Assembly: GCA_029834535.1 (NCBI GenBank) | Contig: JAQMWT010000005.1 | Coordinates: 558,001-622,000 of the forward strand | Length of the DNA: 64,000 bases | DNA from: Chrysophaeum taylorii | Taxonomy: Eukaryota > Sar > Pelagophyceae > Pelagomonadales > Pelagomonadaceae | Reading direction: 5' to 3' | Shown: piece by piece, positions 51,294 to 59,817 of the stretch | How positions within the stretch are numbered: the first letter of the stretch is position 1 | How the letters are laid out: the number at the start of each line of letters is the position of its first letter | The notes under the pieces: generated by a model | Databases searched by the model: none | The model's input: the letters and a program-made list of their open reading frames with translations, nothing else | What the model was told of the DNA's origin: nothing | Made by a program: the position numbers and the translations under genes

Positions 51294-52577
51294 CTAGGAG
51301 ACGACGCAGCCCGCGTCCGAGCACGAGCCGTTGCTGCGAAAGAGACGATGAGGGTCGCGCGACGACTCTATCGCAACGTACGGTCCAGCGCAGAGGGGGA
51401 GTGGGTCGACTTCGCGCTGCTTGTCAGCGTCAAGTTGTTCGAGGAAGCGGATCACTTCCTCCTTGCCGGCGCGCCTGCGAGGAATGTCGAGGATCTCGCG
51501 GAGAAATAACTCTCGCCTGGCGACCTCGAGGGGCGTCCTGCCCGAGCCGTCGACGGCGTGCGGGTCTACGTCCACCTCGACGACGAGGTAGGTGACGACG
51601 TCGAGGTGGCCTCGGTAGCAGGACATGTGGAAGGGGCTGATGCCGTTCTTTCCGATACTCGTGTCGGCGCCGTTTCGCACGAGAAACCTGCGAGGCGACC
51701 GTCCGACCGTTTTCCGCGACGTAGTCTCACTTGACGACGTCGATGTTGCCCTCCTGGCACGCGAAAAAGAAGGGCGTCGAGCCCTTCTTGTTCACGGGCG
51801 CGATGTTCACGCCGTGCTGCAACAAGACCTCCGCGATATCGAGACCTGGCGACTCGTCGGGTCTGGAGCAGAGACGAGTTTACGTCGATGTTGCGTCGCG
51901 ATCGCCTGCGCGAAACAAACAAACAAACAAACAAACAAACCCGTGACCGCGAAGAACGAGAAGGGACGCACGAAGGGTGTGTTGCCGTTGGCGTTCGGCC
52001 TGCGCGGCCGGTCATATCGGACGACGAGCCACGACGGACTTTTCGAGGTTGACCATCTGCGAGCACCTGCGGGGCGGCCGTCTCCAAAGTAATCTCGCCG
52101 CGATCAGAAAACTCACAAAAATCGGACGATTTCCATGTTTCCGCGGTAGCAGCTGCGAGAAAGAGGTGAGGCCCGTCGCGATCCAACAACGTACGCGATG
52201 AAAATGGGCGTCGCGCCGTCGTGAATCGGAATTTCCATGTCGGCTCCGAGGGCAGCCAAATATTTTACGACCTGTGCTCGCGAGAAGATGATTGATTGAT
52301 TGATTGATTGGGCGCCAATAGAGACGCGCACATCGAGGTGGGAGTTTTGCACGGCGGCCGCGAAGGCCGTACCGCCGTGGATGACGCGATTGATGTCGAG
52401 CTGGTCGACGGGGCCGTCGATGACGATGCGTTTCACCTCCTCAATGTTGCCGTCGAAGCACGCGGTGTAAAACTTGAGCGCGAGCTCGTCTCTCTGTACA
52501 CACAGCGGCGACGTGAAGGCGGCGGCGGCGCGGAGGCGCACCCGTTCTTGGTCCTCGGGCGAAACAACGGCCGCCAT
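51294..52577 (-). CDS. Ankyrin-repeat protein, multi-exon
   Basis: At least seven short exons. Confident ones: 52577-52332, 52271-52195, 52152-52117, a short exon with NLEK then PNANGNTPF near 52070-51985, one with DIAEVLLQHGVNIAPVN and STPFFFACQEGNIDVVK near 51880-51735, and the last from about 51692 to 51294. Joined, they give typical repeats: LALKFYTACFDGNIEEVKRI, VVKYLAALGADMEIPIHDG, ATPIFIA-ACYRGNMEIVRFL, FLVRNGADTSIGKNG, SPFHMSCYRGHLDVVTYLV. Exact edges between 51990 and 51880 are unresolved. Ankyrin repeats bind other proteins; no further domain is seen, only a charged, Cys-ended tail. Introns are 42-60 bp or slightly more, two carrying tetranucleotide repeats. Divergent from the parvulin gene, 89 bp apart. 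Confidence 0.78.
51914..51940. repeat. (CAAA)n microsatellite in ankyrin intron
   Basis: Six to seven copies of CAAA within an inferred intron of the ankyrin gene. Confidence 0.85.
52289..52311. repeat. (ATTG)n microsatellite in ankyrin intron
   Basis: Five copies of ATTG inside the first intron (52272-52331). Confidence 0.85.
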
Positions 52578-52666
52578 CTCGCCCGCCGGCCGCGACGCCC
52601 ACCACCGCTCAAAAAGTCAAAACTGCCGGCACTAAAGCCTGGCCGTTGAGTGGTCCGTTCCTTTAA

Positions 52667-53377
52667 ATGGCGGCAACCCTCGAAAGGTTCGTCAAGGCGA
52701 CGACCTTCTACGGCGCGCGCGCGGGCTACGTCTACAAGCTCGGGACCGAGGGCCTCGGCTACTACTTGGAAGACGCGCGCCGCGCCGCGCTCCGGAAGTT
52801 CGAGGGGGAGGAGGGCCCCGACATCCCGACGATCGCACCCCCCAGGGAACTTGTCGCCACGACGGACAAGAATTCGCCCGCGGACCCCAGGCCCAAACCC
52901 TCTTGGGACCCCTACGCCGACCTCCCAGCACCCAAGAAGCCCAAGACCGAGCCGGTTAGGACCGCGGCGGCGGTCGAGCCCTCCAAGCAGCCAGTGCGCG
53001 TCTTCGCGCCGGGACTCTTCAAGATCGAACAGGTGCGGTGTTTGCACATCGTGCGCAAACATGCGAAGAGCCGAAACCCCACGAGCTGGCGGGCCCCGGC
53101 CACCAAGATCACGCGGACCCTCGACGACGCCATCAAAGACCTCAGGGCCTTCCGCGACAGCCTCCTCGCGGCTTCCGACCGCCGCGCCCTCTTCGAGGAC
53201 CTCGCGAAAACACGCAGCGAATGCTCCAGTGCGAAGCGGGGCGGCGATCTCGGTTTCTTTAAGCGTGGCAAGATGAATCTCGCCTTCGAACAAGCCGCTT
53301 TTAACCTCGAGATCGGCGACCTCTCCAACATCGTAACCACCTCTTCGGGCGTCCATTTGATACTCCGGATCGGTTAA
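52667..53377 (+). CDS. Pin1-type parvulin peptidyl-prolyl isomerase with novel N-terminal motif
   Basis: 236 residues, one exon. The C-terminal half is a parvulin domain: VRCLHIVRKHAKSRNPTSW with the Pin1-like phosphate-binding basic loop, a helical region, SSAKRGGDLGFFKRGKM, FEQAAFNLEIGDLSNIV and the final GVHLILRIG strand. Pin1/Ess1 enzymes isomerise phospho-Ser/Thr-Pro bonds in nuclear proteins. A WW domain, normally N-terminal, is absent. In its place residues 10-35 read FYGARAGYVYKLGTEGLGYY, a Gly/Tyr-rich motif, followed by a Pro/Lys-rich linker. The basic loop argues for phospho-substrate preference (family knowledge); the N-terminal motif function is unknown. Confidence 0.88.
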   Translation: MAATLERFVKATTFYGARAGYVYKLGTEGLGYYLEDARRAALRKFEGEEGPDIPTIAPPRELVATTDKNSPADPRPKPSWDPYADLPAPKKPKTEPVRTAAAVEPSKQPVRVFAPGLFKIEQVRCLHIVRKHAKSRNPTSWRAPATKITRTLDDAIKDLRAFRDSLLAASDRRALFEDLAKTRSECSSAKRGGDLGFFKRGKMNLAFEQAAFNLEIGDLSNIVTTSSGVHLILRIG

Positions 53378-53522
53378 AACTTTTCCTCCTATGCTGTCTG
53401 TCTGTCTGTTTTCTTCTCCAAGGGAGAGAAAGAAGACGGTGTGTGTGTCACTACGATGGCGACAACGTCGCGGCGGCGAAGTAGTGAATCATTATTCGAA
53501 GTATATAAGAAATAATAAAAGA

Positions 53523-53801
53523 TTACGCGTTATTGTTCAACAAGTAGAAGACCAAGGCGATGGCGACTCCCGATGCCGCGACGACGAAGAGCAACGGAAT
53601 CGCGGAGGCGTTGGCACCGGTACTGAAATCTGCGGAGTCGCGATGAAAGAAAGGACGGCCTCATCGCGCCGTACCTGGCCTGTTGGATTCGATCCCGTAC
53701 CTCGCTCGAAGCTGCTTGGCCGACAAGTCGGCGTCGGAGGCCGTGCCGCCGGCGTGATACCGCGCTCGAAGCTGCGAGGCCGACATCGAGTCGTCGGCCA
53801 T
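53523..53801 (-). CDS. 77-residue tail-anchored-like membrane protein with twin repeat
   Basis: Two exons, 53801-53675 and 53629-53523, joined across a 45-bp GT-AG intron (donor GTACGG, acceptor CCGCAG) in phase. The first exon carries a duplicated motif, MSASQLRARYHAGG and LSAKQLRARYGI, 21 residues apart. The second exon gives a single C-terminal hydrophobic helix, IPLLFVVAASGVAIALVFYL, followed by LNNNA, as in tail-anchored proteins. The matching repeat, a tidy intron and a TM at the very end support a real gene although it is short. Family not recognised. It lies head to head with the CLC gene (200 bp apart). Confidence 0.7.
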
Positions 53802-54001
53802 AACCCTATTGTATGTATTCGTTATTTGTACTCGGACAAGTTTTCGGGCGTTTCGCTTTTACTTCACTTCACTCCATCATCTCTTTCGAACAAAAAAATC
53901 AAAAGTAAATCCGTCGATTCATAAACAAAGAAACCCTTGGTTAATTAATTAATTAAGTAATTATAAATTACTCGAAAACCTGCGTCATCATATCACATCA
54001 C

Positions 54002-56707
54002 ATGGGGGAGGCCTCGTCTCCTTGTGGTACTCCACCGCTGGAGTACCAGACGCTGATCTTGGAGAGCACGACGCCGCTGCAGACGACGGTGAAGCGTCCA
54101 GTCGCGGTGAGACCACCGGAAGAGGCCTCCGATGGTCTGCGGGAGAGTAGCTCGCCCGCAAGGCCGAGCCACAATTTTGCGAATCGCCAGGATAGGGAGT
54201 CGGAGCGCGCCTTGGAGGAGATCGAGACGTCGCTGAACCAGACGCAGTTGCCTCGGGACGACTACCGGCGGGGCGACGAGGTCGGGGGCGCGACGACGTG
54301 GAGCTCGCTGAATTACGAGGAGTTCATAAACGACGCGTCTATCGCGGCGAGCAGGCGGTGGACGCCCAAGCGGCGGCGCGTCTGCTTCGGGTACTCGGGG
54401 CGGACGCTCGCGCGGTGGGTGGTGACGTGTGCGATCGGAGTGACGATGGGTGGCGTGGCCATCGGTTTGTCGCGGGCGTCGGACGCGTTGCTCTCTTGCC
54501 GGAACGGGTTGGTTAGTCTCGACGGATCGGCGACGTCGTTCGCGGTGTTCGTGGCATGGGGTGGTGCGATCGGCGCGGCGTCGTCGGGACTCGTCGCGTT
54601 TGTCGCGCCGGGGGCCTCGGGATCCGGGATTCCGCAGGTCAAGGCGTACCTGAACGGCGTGCGTCTCGAAGGGTGTCTCTCGGTGCGCGTTTTTTGCGTC
54701 AAACTCTTAGGGACCGTACTCTCGGTCGGGTCGGGGGCCTCGCTCGGGCCCGAGGGGCCGCTCGTCCACCTCGGCGCGATTTCGGGGTCCTTTGTGACGG
54801 GCGGCCTCGACCCGACCCGTTTCTGCGTCGCGCTGCGGCGGCTGATGCCGCGCGCGGCCTCGCGCAACGTCCTCGGCTTGTTCCCGTCCGCCGCGGGCGT
54901 CGGACGCGACGAGGACGACGAGAGGCGCGGCACGCCGCCGCCCTTTTTCCGGAGCGACCTCGACCGGCGAGATTTTTTGAGCATCGGCGCGGCCTGCGGA
55001 TTTTCGGCGGCCTTCGGCGCCCCGATCGGCGGCGTCCTCTTCTCGCTCGAGGAGGCGTCGAGCTTCTGGTCGAACGAGCTCCTGTGGCGGTCGCTCGTCG
55101 GCGCCGTACTCTCGACCTTCACCGCGCTCGCCCTCGAGCACAACATCGTCGGCCTCAGCGAAGTGTCCCGCTACGGCCTGATTTCCCTCCGCGGCAAGGC
55201 CGACAACCAGGAGGTCTCGCTCGCGCTCTTGCCGCTCGCCGCGATCTTCGGCGTCTTCGGAGGCGTCCTCGGCGCGGGCTTCAACGCTTCTTTCTACCGC
55301 ATCATGCGGTGTCGGCAGCGCCTCGCCAAGGCGGTCGAGCGCGCGTGGGAGGATAAAGAAGACGAGGACCCGCGCGATCCCATACTCCGGGCCCGCTCGG
55401 CCAAGGCGGTCGCGCGCCTCGTCGACGCGACGCTCGGCGTCTGCCTGACGTCGTTCGCGTTTTACGCCGTCGCCAGAGCCAGTCGCTCGTGGGCCTGCGT
55501 GGACCGCGACGAGGACGACGACGGCTGGCTCCGGGACGACATCTTCACGATCCGCTTCAACTGCGCCGAGGGCAAAGTCCACGAACTCGCGTCTCTCTGG
55601 TTTGGAAGCCGTGAGCGCGCGATCAAAAAAATTCTCGAAGCCTCGGCCGGCGAGTTCAACGGCGCCGGCCTCGCGCTCTCGGGCGTCCTCACCTTTTGCA
55701 CCCTCGCGCTCTCCTTTGGCTCCTCGCTCCCGGGCGGCCTCTTCCTGCCCCTCATATTTTGCGGCGCCTCTTTGGGCGGCGCCGTCGCCAGGCTCGACTT
55801 CGTCGAGACGAGCCACCTCTCCATCACGCGCCGACACATGAGCCTCCTCGGGGCCGTCGCCCTCCTCGCCGGCGTCCAGCGCTCGACCGTCTCGCTCTGC
55901 GTCATCATGCTCGAGGGCACCGGCAACACGGCGCTCCTCATCCCGATCATCGTCGTCGTCTGCGTCGCCCGCTTCGTCGGAAACTCTCTCGGCGATGGAC
56001 TCTACGAGCTCTCGCTCGAGCTCCAGTCCGTCCCCTTCCTCGAGCGCCACGTCCACGCCGGCCTCGAAGGCATCACCGTCAAATCTTTCTGCCGGAACAA
56101 GCCTCCTCCTGTCTCCTTCCCGCTGCGCCCCGCGGCCGCCCGCGCGGCCGACATCTTGGCCGCCACCAAGCACGGCGCCTACCCCGTCGTCTTTCGACAA
56201 AACGCCGACGGCAGCATTTCCAAAGACGCCGATGCTGGTGGTGCTGTCAAGCTCGCCGGCCTGGTTCATCGCGAGCACGTCAAAGCCCTGTTGCGCGCGA
56301 GCCACCTCCACCTCGAAGGCGACCTCCCGCCGTCCCTCGCGACCCGCCTCGCTATGTCCGCGTTCGACCCCGGGACTCTGCGAGACGTTCGCCCCGGCCG
56401 CCTCCGAAGCCGAGACGAGGAGGGCAACGAGGTCTGCTATGATCGTTTGGCTTCGCGAGGCGACGACGACGGCAGCGACGACGACACGTTGCCGCACTAC
56501 TCTGAGGTCCACCTCCACCTCGAGCGCGTCATGGTCCGCTCCCCGCACCTCGTCTACGAAGACTGCCCCGTCTCTCGCGCCTACCGTCTCTTCGTCACCA
56601 TGGGGGCACGCCACCTCCTCGTCGTCAACCACGACGGCGACCTCACCGGTATCTTGACTCGACACGATATGTTCGAAATCAGCCAACTCGCCCCCCCCCC
56701 CCAGTGA
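54002..56707 (+). CDS. CLC-family chloride channel/proton antiporter with CBS domains
   Basis: 901 residues, one exon. Hydrophobic core of CLC type with selectivity motifs GSGIPQVKAYL (about residue 208) and GPEGPLVHLG (about 249), where the Glu is the gating glutamate. The later FGAPIGGVLFSLEEAS keeps the Glu that marks proton-coupled exchangers (ClC-ec1 E203 equivalent), so Cl-/H+ antiport is more likely than a pure channel. GSSLPGGLFLPLIFCGASLG and AGVQRSTVSLCVIMLEGTG are the third and fourth conserved blocks. Two CBS modules follow in the cytosolic C-terminus, the second ending LLVVNHDGDLTGILTRHDMF. The N-terminal 130 residues are Ser/Arg-rich and variable. Probably an intracellular or plasma-membrane transporter; location is unknown. 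The C run before the stop (56693-56701) encodes Pro. Confidence 0.93.
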   Translation: MGEASSPCGTPPLEYQTLILESTTPLQTTVKRPVAVRPPEEASDGLRESSSPARPSHNFANRQDRESERALEEIETSLNQTQLPRDDYRRGDEVGGATTWSSLNYEEFINDASIAASRRWTPKRRRVCFGYSGRTLARWVVTCAIGVTMGGVAIGLSRASDALLSCRNGLVSLDGSATSFAVFVAWGGAIGAASSGLVAFVAPGASGSGIPQVKAYLNGVRLEGCLSVRVFCVKLLGTVLSVGSGASLGPEGPLVHLGAISGSFVTGGLDPTRFCVALRRLMPRAASRNVLGLFPSAAGVGRDEDDERRGTPPPFFRSDLDRRDFLSIGAACGFSAAFGAPIGGVLFSLEEASSFWSNELLWRSLVGAVLSTFTALALEHNIVGLSEVSRYGLISLRGKADNQEVSLALLPLAAIFGVFGGVLGAGFNASFYRIMRCRQRLAKAVERAWEDKEDEDPRDPILRARSAKAVARLVDATLGVCLTSFAFYAVARASRSWACVDRDEDDDGWLRDDIFTIRFNCAEGKVHELASLWFGSRERAIKKILEASAGEFNGAGLALSGVLTFCTLALSFGSSLPGGLFLPLIFCGASLGGAVARLDFVETSHLSITRRHMSLLGAVALLAGVQRSTVSLCVIMLEGTGNTALLIPIIVVVCVARFVGNSLGDGLYELSLELQSVPFLERHVHAGLEGITVKSFCRNKPPPVSFPLRPAAARAADILAATKHGAYPVVFRQNADGSISKDADAGGAVKLAGLVHREHVKALLRASHLHLEGDLPPSLATRLAMSAFDPGTLRDVRPGRLRSRDEEGNEVCYDRLASRGDDDGSDDDTLPHYSEVHLHLERVMVRSPHLVYEDCPVSRAYRLFVTMGARHLLVVNHDGDLTGILTRHDMFEISQLAPPPQ

Positions 56708-56839
56708 CCGCATCCATCCATGCACGACCGGATGAACCGAGCGAGGGCTCGGCCAGACCCATAATGGCTGAATCCCTAACTTAAAACTACGTTAGTGGTT
56801 GTTGTCGTCGTCGTCGTCGTCGTCGCTTTGTAGATTTTA

Positions 56840-58593
56840 TTACGCCACCATCTCCTCCTTCTGTTCACCACCAGTTGGCATCGGCGGCGTGAAGAGGGTG
56901 ACCTCGATGATGCCCACCATCCCATAGTCGCCTATATGGCAGTCGCTTTAGCATGCGGGGGAGGAGAGACTGCGTGATTACCATGCTGCATAACGCGGCA
57001 ATGGACGGGCATCGCGCCAATGAAAATTGGTCTCTGCCTCACAATCGCCTCGCTCGCATACACGAGGATCGTATCATGCGAGTCTGCCGCACCACCACTT
57101 GTCGTGAATATGACGACCACAATTATTGATTGACAAACCATTTTTTACACGACGAGACAGGAAAAAAACAAGCACGCGCTCGCGCCTCCGGGAAGCATGA
57201 ATCCAGCGGCAGGATTCTTGTCGTAGGTCGCGAGGGGAAAATTCTGGGGTTTGATTAATTGCACGGGATGTGCGTGAAAGTGGATCGGATGTTCGGCGAC
57301 GCCGCGAAGCTCGTATTCGACCGGAGTGCGCGTCCGGACGGCAAAGAGGATCCGGCCCGGGTCGAAACTCATGCCGTTGATTCGGTTGTGGCGGTCAAAG
57401 TTGAGCGAATGGCGAGCAATAGCGTGCTCGATATCCGCAACGTACCGCGGTCTTGCCTGCTGGTGCAACGTCCGCTGAGCGAGCGCAGCCACGTCCGTCA
57501 GGCTGTCGTGGTTTGCTCCCGTCGCAGGAGAGGCGACGAAGAGGTCGCGATCACGCCAGGATCGATCGCGCAGGTAAAACCTAGCCGGTTTCGCGTAGGT
57601 ACCAATGACTGTGGGGTCGGCGCCGCCTTTCCAGGCGTGGTCGCCGGGGCCACAACGGCGCAAGACGCCGGCGCGCGCCCCAGGCCAGAGCGGGAGAACC
57701 CCAAAGGGGCGAGGTCCGGCCTGCATGCCGTCCTGGGCGAGGAGTCGCCACTCGCACTCTGCCGGGATCTCGGACATAAACGTCTTGAAGGTTGAGGCCG
57801 TGAGAATACGGACTCGGTGTCATTGGCCTGCTCGAATCGCGATGCGTGGTTCGACCTGACCGTTGACGAGGACCGCCGATCCCGACCACGCGGGCCGCGG
57901 CTGCGAGAGATCCGTGTTGAAGTGCCGGGTCCACGGCGCGCGTCGTCGGTCCACTACATGTCCTTTATGCTGAGCTCGCCCTCGAAGGGGCAGGTCTGGA
58001 CAACAAGCAAAATCTCATCGACGTGACTCGGAATGACGTCATCCTCGACCGCGAGCATCCCGAACATGCCGACCGCGGTCCGGGCCGTGGAACTTCCGTT
58101 GGCGTGAGGATGGTACCACCACGCGAGTCCGGGAGTGTGCCAAATCGGAATGTCGTAGCGATAGGTGTGCGTCTCCCCGGGCTCGATCACAGTCGTGATG
58201 TCGTCTTGCCACGAAGGCACGTGCAACCCGTGCGCGTTTAGATTTGACGTGTTGAGCTTCTCCAAGTTGTTCGGCGCGCGCGCCTCGTTATCCTTGTCGC
58301 TCAACGTGTTCACGATTTGAATCTCGAGTCGATCCCCGGGTTGCGTCACGAGGGTCGGACCCGGGATGCTTCCGTTGTACGTGCGCGTCAGGAAGCACGT
58401 TTTTTCCGGCAAGCACAACTCCGCCACCTCCACGACCAACGTCACGACAGACGAGGTGCGAACCGCTCTCGGCTGTCGCAACGGCAACCCGAGCTGCCGA
58501 GCGTCGATTCGCTTCACATGCCCCTCCGTCCACGTCGGGAGAGCGGCGAGTGCAACCAACAACGAAAGGGCCTCGAACTTCCAAAACCATTTT
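56840..58593 (-). pseudogene. Multicopper oxidase pseudogene
   Basis: Copper-site landmarks survive in order: HGLHVPSW and WWYHPHANGSS (N-terminal type 2/3 sites), EHPIHFHAHP (C-terminal), and near 57003-56890 the last site, where VHCRVMQHG then DYGMVGIIEV are joined across a likely intron. Four defects are visible. The natural ATG at 58590, which would start a good signal peptide, is one base out of frame. A frame change sits at 57954-57959 (KDM then stop; the downstream frame resumes at APWTRHFNTDL). A TGA at 57820-57822 replaces the usual Trp of GQW in RAGQ-stop-HRVRIL. The HCH copper motif reads HCR. Each alone could be an assembly error; together they indicate loss of function. Intact relatives oxidise phenolics, metals or ascorbate. 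Confidence 0.75.
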
Positions 58594-58676
58594 TTTTCAC
58601 GAATCTTACGCTCTCTCGAACGAATTGAACGAATCTCCTAGATGGATTGACGGGAGGGGGGGTGGTAATTCGGTGG

Positions 58677-59521
58677 TTAGTAGCGTCCGACGTCTTCTTG
58701 GACGTCGGCATCGGACGACGCCGCGCTGCCGTCCACACGGCGATGCCGCGTCGCTTTTTTTTTGCCGTTTGCCAAAACGCGCATCGCTCGTTTCGCCACG
58801 TATCGGAGCGTGCGCGCTTCCAAGACGAGGGTGGCGATGGCGCAGCCTGCACAACAACAGCAACAACAGTAAGACGTCTGGTGAGCGAGCGGCCCCAGCA
58901 TGATGTTGAAATAGACGCACCCACACTGACGAGGATCGTGAGTCCAATGCCGGCGGCGACGCCGAGCGCTGCTGCGCACCAGACAGTGCTGGCCGTCGTG
59001 AGTCCGTCGACCGAAATTATCCGGTTGGTGCTATTTACCGTGATGACACCCGCCCCAATGAATCCGACGCCAGTGGCGACGCTGGAAGCGAGTCGACTCG
59101 CGTCGCCGCGGTCAAAGCCGTAGGCGCCAGCCATGGTGAAAAGCGCGGCGCCGACAGACACGAGGGTCATCGTCCGGGCCCCGACGTCCGACTGCGCGCG
59201 TCGTCGCCGCCGTTCGACGCCGAGACACATGCCCGCGAGACCGGCGACCAAAAGTCGTACGGACAAGACGCACTGCTCCTGGGGCGAGAGGGCGACCACG
59301 AGCGGGGACGCCGGTGGTGTCGTCGAGAGTGCGACCACCGAGAGACGACGACTATGCCGAGGGAGTCGCCGCCTCCCGTCCAGCAGCACTCTGGGTGAAT
59401 CCATCACGCACCGAAGCCCGGGGGCGCCATGCAGCGCAGCGGCATGCATGCTGATGATCAAAATCAGCAACCTCCTCGTCGCTCTTCGACCGGAAGATGG
59501 TTGCGCGCACTTCAACGTCAT
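58677..59521 (-). CDS. MgtC/SapB-family membrane protein
   Basis: Two exons (59521-58927, 58846-58677) with an 80-bp GT-AG intron give 254 residues. The core matches the bacterial-type MgtC/SapB domain: LLVAGLAGMCLGVERRR, VGARTMTLVSVGAALFT, SSVATGVGFIGAGVI and DGLTTASTVWCAAALGVAAG, with the conserved basic residues and GFxGAG loop, plus a final TM (ILVSCAIATLVLEA) restored by the splice. About 85 residues precede the domain, containing a hydrophobic LLILIISMHAAAL segment and an Arg-rich stretch, compatible with an organelle leader. Function in eukaryotes is not established; bacterial MgtC acts in low-magnesium adaptation and ATP-synthase inhibition. Probably of bacterial or organellar origin. 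Confidence 0.83.
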
Positions 59522-59817
59522 ATTTTACTTTCTTCGGGCTTGGATTGAGTTTACCCTTCGGTGGGGTAAGGAATGACAGTTTTCTCCAAAAATAGCCACT
59601 AACAATAATATTGAGCACTCTGTGTCTCAAGAAGACCTTCGAGAGGAGACGGGTCCGGAAGCTGATCTAGGGCCGGCAGGCAGGCCAAAGCGCGGAGCCC
59701 CCGCCTCGTGGATCGGCCATTAAAAAAATTCCAAGCAGCTTTGTTCTGAGAGTTCGACCTAGAGAAATGAAGACAGTTAGTTCCTTCTAGACAGGCAAAG
59801 TCGGGGTGAAGTTGTCG
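59522..59817. other. Intergenic between MgtC-like start and calpain stop
   Basis: About 300 bp, AT-richer than its surroundings. No gene seen. Confidence 0.4.

Noticed and set aside
54707-56725. 672-codon minus-strand frame opposite CLC
   Set aside because: Mirror frame without domains; CLC motifs are on the plus strand.
57774-57821. A GC-AG intron bridging the TGA in the oxidase
   Set aside because: The bases of the would-be intron translate in the same frame to the conserved HRVRILTASTF segment, so removing them would delete conserved residues; an in-frame nonsense codon is more economical.
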